NCBI RefSeq assembly: GCF_001661345.1
Contig: NW_017962936.1
Span: 1-63,613, forward strand
DNA length: 63,613 bases
DNA from: Ascoidea rubescens DSM 1968
Lineage: Eukaryota; Ascomycota; Saccharomycetes; Ascoideales; Ascoideaceae
Reading direction: 5' to 3'
Part shown: positions 11,013 through 24,744 of the stretch, in pieces
Position numbering within the stretch: the first letter of the stretch is position 1
Layout of the letters: every line of letters begins with the position of its first letter
Made by a program: the position numbers and the translations under genes
The notes under the pieces: model-generated
Database searches by the model: none
What the model saw: the letters and a program-made list of their open reading frames with translations, nothing else
Told to the model about the DNA's origin: nothing

Positions 11013-11981
11013 ATGATTTTAAAATTTAAATCAAAAGTTTTCAATTCACTGTCATTGAGCGAAGTGGAGAATATCTTTTTTCAAGCTTGCGACGAAGCCA
11101 TTTTAACATTAGCACCAATAGAAAAGGATCAATTGAGAGAAATGTATCAAGTAAATCAAAACAGTTTCAACAAACATAAGACCAATAACCCTAACCAAGA
11201 ACGAATTAAAAACCCATTAATTAATGGGAACATTACAATTAACAATCTTGATATCTACCGACCCTTACAACATGAAGAAGAACAAAATGCAATGAAATTA
11301 GCTAGAAAAGCAGGTAACATTGGAATGATTAATGGTAGGGATTCTACAAAGGATATTCTTTTATTATTGAATTCTAATTTCAAAAAAAGCTTTGGAGTTA
11401 TTTATCACAATTTATTTCCTCAACCTGAGATGTTGAAAAATTTCCAAACAGAAGAAATAATAATTGTTGTATTCAAAGAGTTCTTAAGATTGAAGTACTT
11501 TAACCCCACAGCACTAAATTTAACGTATAATGGCAATTCATCAAAATTTTCTAGTGATGCCTTGCATTTCAATTACGATGAAAAAAGAAGCTGGAAACAT
11601 TTAGTCATATCGTTCACTTACATTCAGATGAAACCTGAAGAGAAAAACGCTATTAAAAAATGGGTTTCTGAAAAACAGCAGATGTATAACAGTGAAAACA
11701 TTGATCATAAGTATCAAACAAAGGATTTCCCATTGGATTTTTCAGAAGAAGAAGCTAAACTATTTTTGAATTACTATGATACCCCAAGATGGAAAGTAAA
11801 TTACAAATTCCTTTGTAAAATGATCAATAATTTGATAATGATTAATCAAAAAAGTTCATCAAATACATCAATTAGTGGTGGTGAGTCATTTACTGATTTC
11901 GAACGATCTAGCAGAGAAACAGACATGGAGATAAACAAAAGGATTATAAGCCAGCTGAGTATCAAATTCTATCAAAGATAA
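11013..11981 (+). CDS. hypothetical protein, 322 residues
   Basis: I do not recognise this protein. It starts at an ATG directly after a T-rich tract and reads MILKFKSKVFNSLSLSEVEN. It has no signal peptide, no membrane segment and no catalytic motif I can name. The composition is globular in places: residues ~125-160 (FGVIYHNLFPQPEMLKNFQ, then EEIIIVVFKEFLRLKYF), and a charged helical stretch around 205-260. The C-terminus is Ser-rich and probably disordered. Low-complexity tracts are short compared with neighbouring genes. It is convergent with GSH1 across a 574-bp gap. The steady reading frame and composition support a real gene; it could be lineage-specific or fast-evolving. Confidence 0.6.
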   Translation: MILKFKSKVFNSLSLSEVENIFFQACDEAILTLAPIEKDQLREMYQVNQNSFNKHKTNNPNQERIKNPLINGNITINNLDIYRPLQHEEEQNAMKLARKAGNIGMINGRDSTKDILLLLNSNFKKSFGVIYHNLFPQPEMLKNFQTEEIIIVVFKEFLRLKYFNPTALNLTYNGNSSKFSSDALHFNYDEKRSWKHLVISFTYIQMKPEEKNAIKKWVSEKQQMYNSENIDHKYQTKDFPLDFSEEEAKLFLNYYDTPRWKVNYKFLCKMINNLIMINQKSSSNTSISGGESFTDFERSSRETDMEINKRIISQLSIKFYQR

Positions 11982-12199
11982 AGAGTGGATAGTAGATTAA
12001 TCTCAAAATATTTAAACAATATTATTAGATATAGGTAGATATGGTATATAGCATTTGAAATAAACCCACAATTGTTTATATCTGCTCTCAACGTCCATAC
12101 AGATCCGGCCAAAAGTAAACAAAACCATTGAACGTGGTTTCCCTGCTTTTCATAGAATACAGCAATATTAGTCAGTGCTGATGTAGCTTATGAAATTTT

Positions 12200-12425
12200 G
12201 AAAATAAGGGATTGCACGTGGGCGTCTTTGTTTTGGATAAGTGGTTGTAGGGTTGCGCCATCCCATTTGTGGCACAAGGATGAGCCACCGTTGTGCTGGA
12301 TGAACATTGACCAAGCGGAAGATATGGACGATTAGGTTTTGTTGACGATGCCCGCCGGCGTTGCCCAGCGGCTTTTCGTCCAAACCCCAAAGAAGCTGAG
12401 AGTGTCCCATTTTGTTACTTTAGAT
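12200..12425. other. GC-rich island with hairpins between convergent genes (possible ncRNA)
   Basis: Convergent gaps here are normally AT-rich, but this one holds a GC-rich patch with CACGTG at 12215-12220. Three stem-forming pairs can be read: GCCA/TGGC near 12257-12273, GGCACAA/TTGTGCT near 12271-12297 (13-nt loop), and GACGA/TCGTC near 12344-12381 enclosing GCCG/CGGC. A minus-strand ATG open frame of 80 codons (12168-12410) overlaps it, but its sequence resembles nothing known to me. None of the hallmark segments of RNase P, MRP, SRP or spliceosomal RNAs was recognised. It could be a non-coding RNA gene, a recombination-associated island, or neither. Confidence 0.3.
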
Positions 12426-12555
12426 TATGGAAGAACTGGAGAAAGAGTGCACTGTGTAAATCACAAACCAAAACTGTCATATCAAAACGATCTATAATGC
12501 GAATATTGATGTATTTGAATCTATGAATGTTTAATTTAACAAAAATTGTAGAATT

Positions 12556-14887
12556 CTATATTTTTGAACGAAGTAAAAACTGTGTGATATCAAGCCCAAA
12601 AAACCCATTTAGTATTTCTTCATTATCCAACTGTGTTATGCTTTTCGCTCTCATACAAAGATCGTAGTTTATGGTTTCACTAACTACTGAGTCCTTTTTA
12701 TAGTCTTTATGCGTCAAGATAAAGTTTCTGATATAGGATGCAATGGTTGGTATTTCTCCTGATGCACGCTTTTCTATCAACAAAAGATACATGAAAATTC
12801 TTTCTTTATTAGCAAGATCTTTTTCCAGTTTAGAGTTCATTTCTTGAGCAAATTCTTCATTTAAAAATCGTTTGACAAACGGGATTAAACCAATGAACGA
12901 TTTACTTCCATTAACGATTTCATTAACGGAGTACTTTTGTTGTATATGGCTGAAATTTTTATTACCATTTAAAGCATTTCCATTAGTTTTACAAATACCA
13001 TTCCCATTAGCTTTGAAAATACCATTAGCTTTACAAATTCCATTTCCATTGATAGTGTTCCCATTGGCTTTATGGATACCATTACCATTTGAATCAGTTT
13101 CTTTGGTCTTCTGATTGACATAGCCATTCAACAGTTGTTTATTTATATTTTTGCTGCCATTAGTTGTTTCCATTTGATCAAAAGTGAGATTTTCAAAAGT
13201 AAGATCTTTGCGAAAGTAGAATTTTTCGTTCAAAGCACTGTTGACATTATGAGCTAATTTCATATTTGCATCAATACTTGATATTGGAATGTAAAAATTT
13301 GGTTTGTATTTTAAGATTGCTCTAGCAACTAAGATCATGAATACCGAGTAAGCAGCATTTTCGAAATCTGTGATTTGAATTTCCATAGGTCTAAATTCAA
13401 CTCTCCAACCTGGGGATTTAGAAAAATCATCTTCAGTTGTGACAGTTGAAGGAGGTTTGAAACGTAAGGTTTGCCAGTTGGTAGATTGGATATTTTCAAA
13501 GTGGTCAGTATCAATGGAGTCATCCTGTTTTATCTTTTCAGAAAACAAGCTAATTGGATCTCTTATGAATAAATGAGCAAAGTGACTAGATAATTGGTGA
13601 TCAAAGCCATTTTGTATTAGATAGTTAAAAGTGGAAGAATCTTTTTCTGAATTTATATCGTTATAGAGAGACTTGAAGTTTGGAGAGCCTCCAAGATACT
13701 GGTCAATGGAATCGTATCTTGATTTCTGAATTCTGATTAGATTATTGATTTGCAATCCATTGATACCACCGGATGGTTTGTGATTTGAATCCAATGGATT
13801 GACACCTCTTTCAATGGGAGTTCTATCATCGACAGCCATGGAGATGACATTCCATCTCACGTCTTGATTAGACAAAAAGCCTCTAAAAACAGGAGCAGCA
13901 GCCGATAAGGAAAGCATTATTGGAGTGAGTGGAGCTAAGGAGTCGTAGAGGTATCTAGACCGAGATAAGTTGGGGGCCTGCATCGTAATTTGAAGACAAG
14001 AGCAGCCCATACCAAAGACCATTGCATCCATATATATATGATTAGGTTTGGCAGCACCTAGGAGATGCTCATTATCTTCAAAATATATCAGCCTATTCGT
14101 TATTGATTGATCGATTGTGGATGAATTAGTGTGTTGATCAATAAATAAAGGGATGTTTATCGAAACTTTTGAACCTCTTCTGTTCCTGATGTTTTTGGTG
14201 AGAGTGGCAAATCTGGGATGACGATTAATTACTTTGTTATTCACAAATAATGATTTGGCGGCATCAGTTGATTTATCCAAGTGATTAGAAGATTGTGGAA
14301 AGGTAAAATTGGAACAACCCAACCTTGGGAAAGAAGTTAAAGTTAAAGGATAGACATCTTTATTGGAGTTTTTGTATCCGGGAATGTTTCTGTTATTTAA
14401 GAAGTCCAATATAATGTTTCTTCGAGAAATCATGTTCTTCTCAACGTAGAGAAAATCAGAAAAAACAGAGCCGTTGTAGGGATTTCCAGGAGTAGCCTCC
14501 AACATAAATCTCCCATATTCGGGATGAAATGAAACATCTAAGCTCTGAGTGGTTTTATCGGAGTTTTGTAGTTCATCGAGAATGTAGTCACTATCAATAC
14601 TTAATGAAGCATTTCTGTTATTGTAATCTTTATTATCAAAAAAAAGAAGGAAATATTCAACTTCGTCTCCCCATAAAAAAGGGCTGTTATTCCGATTTTG
14701 GTTGGATTTAAACATTTGGAGTAATTGGATTCTTCCATGATGGTGAACCAAGGAAGAGTACTTTTGAGATTGCTCAAATGGTAAGGGAGTTCCCTGGGAT
14801 CTTATTCACAAACCAAGATTAGTATGCTAGAATCAAATAAAAAACGGGGTTTTGAAGATCATCTATCGATACATACAGCAAACCCAT
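12556..14887 (-). CDS. GSH1: glutamate-cysteine ligase (gamma-glutamylcysteine synthetase), two exons
   Basis: First, rate-limiting enzyme of glutathione synthesis: ATP-dependent joining of glutamate and cysteine in the cytosol. Coding exons are 14877-14887 (11 nt) and 12556-14800, 751 residues in all. Splicing gives MGLLSQGTPLPFEQS, matching the conserved start of Gsh1 (MGLLxLGTPLPWEES). Without the intron the frame would begin at a later ATG and miss this. Family segments seen: FLWGDEVEYF, VSFHPEYGRFMLEATPG, YMDAMVFGMGCSCLQITMQA, DQDVRWNVIS, DDRTPIERGV, HFENIQSTNWQTLRFKPP, GWRVEFRPMEIQ and RASGEIPT. An Asn/Gly repeat with units like NGNGIxKANG (about residues 575-617) is inserted near the C-terminus, making the protein longer than the 678 residues of the S. 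cerevisiae enzyme. It is divergent from the MSN-like gene. Confidence 0.93.
14801..14876 (-). other. GSH1 intron (76 bp)
   Basis: On the minus strand the donor GTATGT (14876-14871) follows ATGGGTTTGCT. A TACTAAT branch-like element lies at 14824-14818, and the acceptor is AAG, ending at 14801, 18 nt after the branch A. Using the nearby CAG (14796-14794) instead would shift the frame and lose MGLLSQGTPLP. The protein match therefore decides for AAG. Confidence 0.85.
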
Positions 14888-16399
14888 CTGTTGAATTCAG
14901 TGTGTTTTTTTATGAATTTAATATGAGAAGTATCTCTCGTTGAGAGGAAAATGATACAGGTAGCAAAGAGAATCTGTGAGAAAACAGTTAATCGAAGAGG
15001 TAAAAAGAAATTTAACCACAATTTAAAAGAAGATATTACTAATCAAAGGAAGGGCACAAAAATTTTCCAAGGCCTGTATTGCGAGACAAATTGGCTCATT
15101 TCCGCTAGGACCTTCTCTTTCGAAGCACAAAAGAGAACCCACAATAAGTAAAAAATGAATTGGAAAAGGTCGATTTTTGACCAATCTCCCGTGACATAGT
15201 CTCTTTTTCCTGGCCAATCACAAACAGGAACTGCCATCACTTATGCTTTGTGCTGATAAAGCCCAGCGTCAGTTCTGGAGGGAACAACACACCAAATAGG
15301 AAGGGCTTTCCTCCATAACGATGCAGAAATAGGAAAATTTTCAACGGTCCATGCCTTCCTTCCAATCTAGTCCAATTGAATCCAATCGAATCGAACCAAA
15401 TCTCAAACCATCTACCTCACTACCTACCAGAGAAAGAACCCCCAAACTGTTTACTGCAGAATTATCTGCCTATTATCCAACTCTCCAATATTCATGAAAC
15501 CAAAAAGAAGAGAATATATCCCAGCCCCAACAGTTGAAGTAGCAAAAGTGAGGATGAAGATGAATGAATCCAGTGAATGAAAGAGTCCAGTGGTTCGGTA
15601 AAACGGGGGCAAGAAGTTTTACAGTTAGAAGACCATTAGCAGATAGATCTGAGAAGAGGGCTTTGCGAGAGTTTATGCAGTTTTTTTGGCAGCAGGAAAA
15701 GACGCTGTGCTTCTTGAGCTTCTGGTTTTTCCTCACACCACGTATGGACCATCATGGTGAAACCGCCATTGGGGAATCCGGTCGAAAACAGTAGGCCGGA
15801 GTACCTATCGGCAATAGCAAGCATTGACACGCAGAGCAAGGGCCTTGGGGTGCAGACCCTGAGGTAGTATTTCTCAGCGCACAGACCTCTACATAAACGA
15901 CGTTTACCAGACCCCACAATTCCAAATCACGTGTAAGATGGCTGGAATGGGACAGTGGCAGTGGAAAACTGCGCCAACCAGACCGGATCTCTCGGTTTTA
16001 AGCCAAAAGCGCAGAAGAAACAAAAGCAGCAAAGAAAGCAGAAGCAGAAGCAGCAGCGGAAGGAAAGAAAAAAAGCGGGTTAGGAAGAGAGAGAAAGCAG
16101 AGCAGAAAAACGCGAAGAAACAGAAGCCTGGACGCCACGACTCTGCCGGCGCTTGTGGAGTCAGAGCGTTTGTTTGGGACCAGCAGAGCGGTGTTTACAG
16201 CCCAGACCACTCGTTCACGCCATACTCGCGATACTTCCTCTGCTGCTTCTGCTTCTGCTTCTTTTTCTGCTTCTTCTTCTTCTTCCTTTACAACTCTTAT
16301 ATATGGATGATCATTATATAGCTTCACTTATCTCTCTCTTTTCTCACCAACACTTGTCTTTCTACTCCCCTTGCAAAACTCTCACTTCTTTTTTTCACA
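14888..16399. promoter_or_regulatory. 1.5-kb divergent promoter region, GSH1 / MSN-like gene
   Basis: A long GC-rich intergenic region. Visible elements are a CCAAT box (ggCCAATcac near 15213), CACGTG at 15928-15933, a purine-rich AG tract (about 16005-16110) and a CT-rich run (16230-16300) ending in TATATA before the MSN-like start. Short open frames here on both strands are compositional. The length is typical for promoters of stress regulators. No gene was recognised. Confidence 0.5.
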
Positions 16400-20266
<3,867 letters not shown>

Positions 20267-20868
20267 TCAAAAATTTTATTTAAACCAGGCATCTTTTTGT
20301 TGTTTTTTTTTTATCATTTTATTTATTGATTGTTTTGATGAGTTTATTTTTTCATTATTATTTCTTATATTTAGTTTTTTTCTGTTTGTTTTCTTTCAAT
20401 TTATTCATTTTATATTTTCTCGCTCATTGGTGTTTTTCTCTGCAGCTGTTTTCTTTTTGGGAATCTATTTTACTCTATTTGTTTCGTTTTTCGTTTTTCG
20501 TTATTGTTTTTGTTTTCTTCATCAGTTTGTTATTTATTATATTATTATCTCTGATATTTTTGCGACATTTCTTGACAATTTTTGTATTTTTTTTCGTTTT
20601 GATGATTTTTACGGTTTTGGAGTCTCAGGAAAAGGAATATATTGTTAATGGTTATTAAATTAGGGCGACGCTGTTTACTTCAGGTCTGTTCCGTTTCTGT
20701 AGGGGGTTTCAGTGCTGCCACGCGTGTAATCGCGTTTTGTGCTCACACGGGCTTATTTCTAGAGGTATTTTGTCGAGCGAACCGGAGCTGCAAAAGCAGT
20801 CGTGAATCTTGGAGAATTTTTGTTCAGTGGTGGTGCTTCTTCTGCTTCTTGTTCTTCTTCTTTTTTTA
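20267..20868. other. intergenic region, MSN-like gene to RRG8
   Basis: About 370 bp of T-rich sequence form the likely 3' UTR/terminator. They are followed by a small GC-richer patch (20660-20830) with cCACGCGTGt near 20718 and a CTTCTTCTTC run just upstream of the RRG8 ATG. Open frames through the T-rich part are compositional (Phe/Leu/Ser only). Confidence 0.5.
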
Positions 20869-21945
20869 ATGAAGGTTTATGTTCCCAAGGCGCCTCAGGC
20901 GACACTCTCCCCAGTGATAGACTCTCTCCACAGATGGTCTGGTCTTCCTCAAAGGGTCAGTCGTGGTGCTGTTGTCCAACACTATATGGAAAATAGTGAT
21001 CAAGACGTCAATTACAACAGTCATCTCAAACACAACTTTTTGCTCAAAATGTTAGTCAGTCCTCCACGACTTGATAAAATGTCTTCAGCAGTCATACCAA
21101 AGGAGTTGTTGTTGAAGCTCAACTTCTACCAGAAACAACAGCCAGAGTCTGAGTCTGAGTCTGAGATGGAAAATACCTACTGGATTCTTCCTACTAACCA
21201 TAATGTACAACAATCTGATCAAAAGAATAATCTCGGTAATGGTTTTTATCTTTCCCTAGCATCTTCGTTGATCGATGCTGAAAAAACTCAAAAGAAGATA
21301 AAACATGTTTATCCGATGGTCTCAATATACAAAAATAATAAAAGTGGTGATATTTTAAGAAATCGTAATGTCCTTAACAAAAAAAACAATTTTGAAATGA
21401 AAACTTTTAATACTAGTATTATTGTAAGATATCACTTGGATCAAATCCTAATTTGCTTAAAGCAGCTATCTTTTTTATTCGTAAATTTCAAAAGTTTTGA
21501 TGAAATTAATCTTACTCAGCTTTCAGAAAATCATATAATTTTAAAGATTCCAACTGGTTTTGAGCAAGATATAAATCAACTCTTGGATAATAATACACAT
21601 GTTGGAATTACTCTGTCTCCCTCGAAAAATCTCGCACCATCATTTCAATCTACTGGGCCATCAAAGCCTTTGGTCGTCGATATGGTTGAGATTCTAAATG
21701 GGGTTTCTCAACTATATTCCACAAACTCCTCACAAGGATTTTCCAAATTAAAAACTCATAACTACGAAACACTCTCTCAAATAAAAAAGGAACTAGCCAC
21801 TCTAGTAACTTCCAACAAAAAAGACGAAGACATTTCTAATCTGAAGTCAACATGCATAATCATTCATCAAAATAGTAAAACTAAATCCAATTTGCCCACT
21901 TTTTTAACAAATCTATATAGATTGAGTAGCTTTTTGCAAAGTTAA
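20869..21945 (+). CDS. RRG8: probable Rrg8-like mitochondrial protein required for respiratory growth
   Basis: A 358-residue protein read from the ATG at 20869. The frame is open further upstream only through a CTTCTTC tract (poly-Leu) without an ATG, which I treat as promoter. The N-terminal block, LSPVIDSLHRWSG ... LLKMLVSPPRLDKMS ... PKELLLKLNF, parallels my recollection of yeast Rrg8 (VSPLITNFEKWS ... LLASPMRAEKISK ... CRELLIPL). Rrg8 is a mitochondrial protein needed for respiratory growth and mtDNA maintenance; its biochemical role is not established. A Glu/Ser-rich insert (PESESESEMEN) and Asn/Lys-rich linkers are local expansions. The C-terminal half is poorly conserved. If not Rrg8, it is an unassigned protein, probably mitochondrial. 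Confidence 0.55.
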   Translation: MKVYVPKAPQATLSPVIDSLHRWSGLPQRVSRGAVVQHYMENSDQDVNYNSHLKHNFLLKMLVSPPRLDKMSSAVIPKELLLKLNFYQKQQPESESESEMENTYWILPTNHNVQQSDQKNNLGNGFYLSLASSLIDAEKTQKKIKHVYPMVSIYKNNKSGDILRNRNVLNKKNNFEMKTFNTSIIVRYHLDQILICLKQLSFLFVNFKSFDEINLTQLSENHIILKIPTGFEQDINQLLDNNTHVGITLSPSKNLAPSFQSTGPSKPLVVDMVEILNGVSQLYSTNSSQGFSKLKTHNYETLSQIKKELATLVTSNKKDEDISNLKSTCIIIHQNSKTKSNLPTFLTNLYRLSSFLQS

Positions 21946-22515
21946 GCTGTTTTATCAAAATTGTGAATTATTTCATTCTTGTTTTGTAAATACTTATAAT
22001 ATATGTATATATCCTTTTCACTAAAAAAATCAAAAAAAAAGAAGATGTGTTAACCGTAAAACACAACTTCTTTGGAATTTTAGTATTCAATATTAAGCAT
22101 CAAATATAAAACATGAGATTCAAACCATGAAGAAAACAACTAAAAACTATGAATATTTCCCATTCTGTCATTATAGAATAAAAATTCTAATAGAACTATA
22201 TCTGAAATAAGCGAAAGTAATCATGAAAAACCTGAAACAATCTATCAAAACAACCAAAATCAAAGTCAGTTATGGTTATTAAATATGTTAAGCAAATAAA
22301 AAAATGAAAATAAAATGAAAATAAAAAATAAAAATAAAAATGAAAATGAAAATCAAATCACAGTAAACTAACTAACTAACTAAATAAATAAATAAAAAAA
22401 TCAAATAGATCAAATACCACAGGTAAATAAAATAATAACACAATTACATAAAAACGGAAAAAAAAACAATGAAAAATTAACAAGCGAAATACAAAAACCA
22501 AAAATATAAGAATGA
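21946..22515. other. convergent intergenic region, RRG8 / STE12
   Basis: Low-complexity A-rich sequence with short tandem motifs: AAAATGAAAAT/AAAAATAAAA repeats (22290-22350) and CTAACTAACTAACTAAATAAATAAATAAA (22368-22395, partly shown as repeats of four bases). Likely two 3' UTRs and terminators. No gene seen. Confidence 0.6.
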
Positions 22516-24744
22516 TTATAATGGAATAATAGAGTCTGGTGTTGGAATTGAAAACAGTAAATTATTATCTGTAGTATCATAATTGAAATTATGATTAACA
22601 GAGGTATTCGAAACAGTAACAATATTGAAGTTTTCATTGCCATTTCCACTGCCATTTCCATTGTTATTTCTATTGCCATTTCCATTGCCATTTCGAGTAT
22701 CGCCGGAATTTATATCATTCTCTTTATCATCTGTTAGCTGTGAAACTGAATTGCTTCTAATAACGTTTGTATGTTGCCCAGCAATTACATTTGGATGAGC
22801 AGAATTCAAAATAGGTTGGTTACAAATTTTCCTTTTTTTAAATATAGTAGAAGGCTTTCTTATTCTTCCATCCATTGAGATGGAGTTATTGGGAGGTTTT
22901 TTAAGAGTTGGAACAGATGAAATATTAGGCAACATACCGATGCTAGGATTAACCCCATATGGATATAAGTAAGGGTATATTAGTTGAGATGGTTGAGGCT
23001 GAAGCTGAGTTTGAAGCTGAGTTTGTGTTTGAGATTGTTGTTGCTGCTGTTGTTGTTGCTGTTGCATCTGTAAATGTACTGCTAATAAATTGGGATTGGA
23101 TAATAAATAAGGATTTATGCAGTTGACACCAGATAAAAAGGGATTGTTCAACATTGGTGGCAAAATTGTTGAACCTGTTGATTGATCTTGTGGAAGCATT
23201 GGAAAGCCAGGAAAATAATTAGGTAACGTAGGAATAAAAGGATCACTGGAAGGTATTGAGCTAGGAAGAGTAGGGGCTAATTGAGATGATGTTTGAATTG
23301 ACTGGAACAGATCCTCTGAGAAGGAATTGAGAATTTTGGGTTGATGCAGTGGTTGTTGCGTTAGCTGACTAAATGGAGGAAAGCAGGTATTTAAATATTC
23401 ATCAAGTAAATATTCTTGTTGAGGTTGTGGTGTGTTTGATTGTAAAGACAGAAGCTGTACATTTTGTAGTTGCTGGATTTGTTGCTGCTGTTGAAGCAAT
23501 AGATCGGAATTAAGAGAATTTATCTGGAAATTTTCAGGGATGAGAAATGGATTGAAATTATTTGGATCAGAGATAGTTGGAGGAAAATAGTCCAATGGAA
23601 ATGCATCTTCAGCTGGTGGTTGAGATAAATCAGGAGTTTCTGTTAAAAACTGAGAGAAATCAAAATCGTTGTTGTTTTGAGCAGCTTCGTCAATTTGCAA
23701 TTGAATTTGGTCTAAGAAATCATTATTCAATTCAATATTGTTAGGATCAAAAAAGTTAGGATCGTTAAGAAATTGAGATGATTCATCACTATTGTCCATT
23801 TGAGTATTAAATGATTGATCATTGTTGATGATATTGTTGTTGAGAATATTGTTGTTAGGTAAAATTTGATCTTTTGATTTAGAAATTGTAGTGTTTTGAT
23901 CTTTCTCGTCTTGTAATACACTCAACTTTTGTAGTTGTTCTCTTTCTTTAGCAAAATAGTTTAAAGACCTCTTGTGTTGTTCAATGTAGGCATTGAATTG
24001 ATCAAACAACGGTTTTGAATCATCATACTTGAAACTTATTGCAGGCTCAAGAATTGCTTTAGAAATTAGTTTTTCATCTTTTTTTTCCCTTTTTAAATCT
24101 CTTTCTAATGCATCAGAAAATAATTTATCGTGAGGAACACTGAACCAAAAAAATACCTTTTGTTTCTTTTGAGTTCTGAGGCAATTATTCTTATGTAGAA
24201 ACTGCAAGAATTCAGACTTTGGTGGTTCTAGGACAGCATCGTTACCACATTTGAGATTTCTTAGATCAGAAAAGATACCTTCTTCGAATTTTTTTCTGTC
24301 GATTATATCTCTGCCAAATTGTTTGAATCTGTAGGTGATGCATTTGACAATATCAGTCCCAGTGATAAAGTATAGGTTTTTCCAAAAGACACAAGAAATA
24401 AAGCCTTCATCATGATTAAGATAGTATCTTCTTATTATCTGGTGTTCTTGCCAGTTTGCTGGGGCAGTTATTAGAAAGAATTTTAGATCATCAGCCAACC
24501 TGATTCTATTTTCAAGTGGATCAGACTTTATTGAACTTTTCAAGGTGGTTGTAGCAGTTGTTGTTGTTGAGCTGGCGTTTGATTTAGAGGCAGAAGAAGA
24601 GGAAGCTGAGGTCAGAGACTTTTGGGCTGTGGTGGATGCTGAATTAGAAGCTGAAGCAGAGGAGGTGGAGGTGGAGGTGGAGGCTGTGGTCGCTGATGGC
24701 TTTAGAAGAATTTCCTGTGATTCTTTCAGTGATATTGGGCCCAT
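22516..24744 (-). CDS. STE12: Ste12-type transcription factor (mating/filamentation)
   Basis: A 742-residue protein with the Ste12 DNA-binding domain at about residues 75-240: LADDLKFFLITAPANWQ, HQIIRRYYLNHDEGFISCVF, WKNLYFITGTDIVKCITYRF and KKFEEGIFSDLRNLKCG. Ste12 acts downstream of the pheromone/filamentation MAPK cascade and binds TGAAACA elements. The N-terminal 70 residues are Ser/Thr/Ala-rich. The C-terminal two thirds are Gln/Pro/Asn-rich with a CAG-type Gln run and a basic segment, RIRKPSTIFKKRKIC. No C2H2 fingers are present at the C-terminus, unlike filamentous-fungal orthologues. The ATG at 24744 is the first in frame. It lies tail-to-tail with RRG8, and a long upstream region of about 1 kb precedes it. 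Confidence 0.93.
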   Translation of the reverse strand: MGPISLKESQEILLKPSATTASTSTSTSSASASNSASTTAQKSLTSASSSSASKSNASSTTTTATTTLKSSIKSDPLENRIRLADDLKFFLITAPANWQEHQIIRRYYLNHDEGFISCVFWKNLYFITGTDIVKCITYRFKQFGRDIIDRKKFEEGIFSDLRNLKCGNDAVLEPPKSEFLQFLHKNNCLRTQKKQKVFFWFSVPHDKLFSDALERDLKREKKDEKLISKAILEPAISFKYDDSKPLFDQFNAYIEQHKRSLNYFAKEREQLQKLSVLQDEKDQNTTISKSKDQILPNNNILNNNIINNDQSFNTQMDNSDESSQFLNDPNFFDPNNIELNNDFLDQIQLQIDEAAQNNNDFDFSQFLTETPDLSQPPAEDAFPLDYFPPTISDPNNFNPFLIPENFQINSLNSDLLLQQQQQIQQLQNVQLLSLQSNTPQPQQEYLLDEYLNTCFPPFSQLTQQPLHQPKILNSFSEDLFQSIQTSSQLAPTLPSSIPSSDPFIPTLPNYFPGFPMLPQDQSTGSTILPPMLNNPFLSGVNCINPYLLSNPNLLAVHLQMQQQQQQQQQQSQTQTQLQTQLQPQPSQLIYPYLYPYGVNPSIGMLPNISSVPTLKKPPNNSISMDGRIRKPSTIFKKRKICNQPILNSAHPNVIAGQHTNVIRSNSVSQLTDDKENDINSGDTRNGNGNGNRNNNGNGSGNGNENFNIVTVSNTSVNHNFNYDTTDNNLLFSIPTPDSIIPL

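Noticed and set aside
12168-12410. 80-codon ATG open frame on the minus strand
   Set aside because: No recognisable content, and it overlaps the hairpin island. Kept only as part of that entry.
20809-20868. Poly-Leu N-terminal extension of the RRG8 frame
   Set aside because: No ATG, and it is a translated CTTCTTC promoter tract. The conserved part begins at the ATG at 20869.
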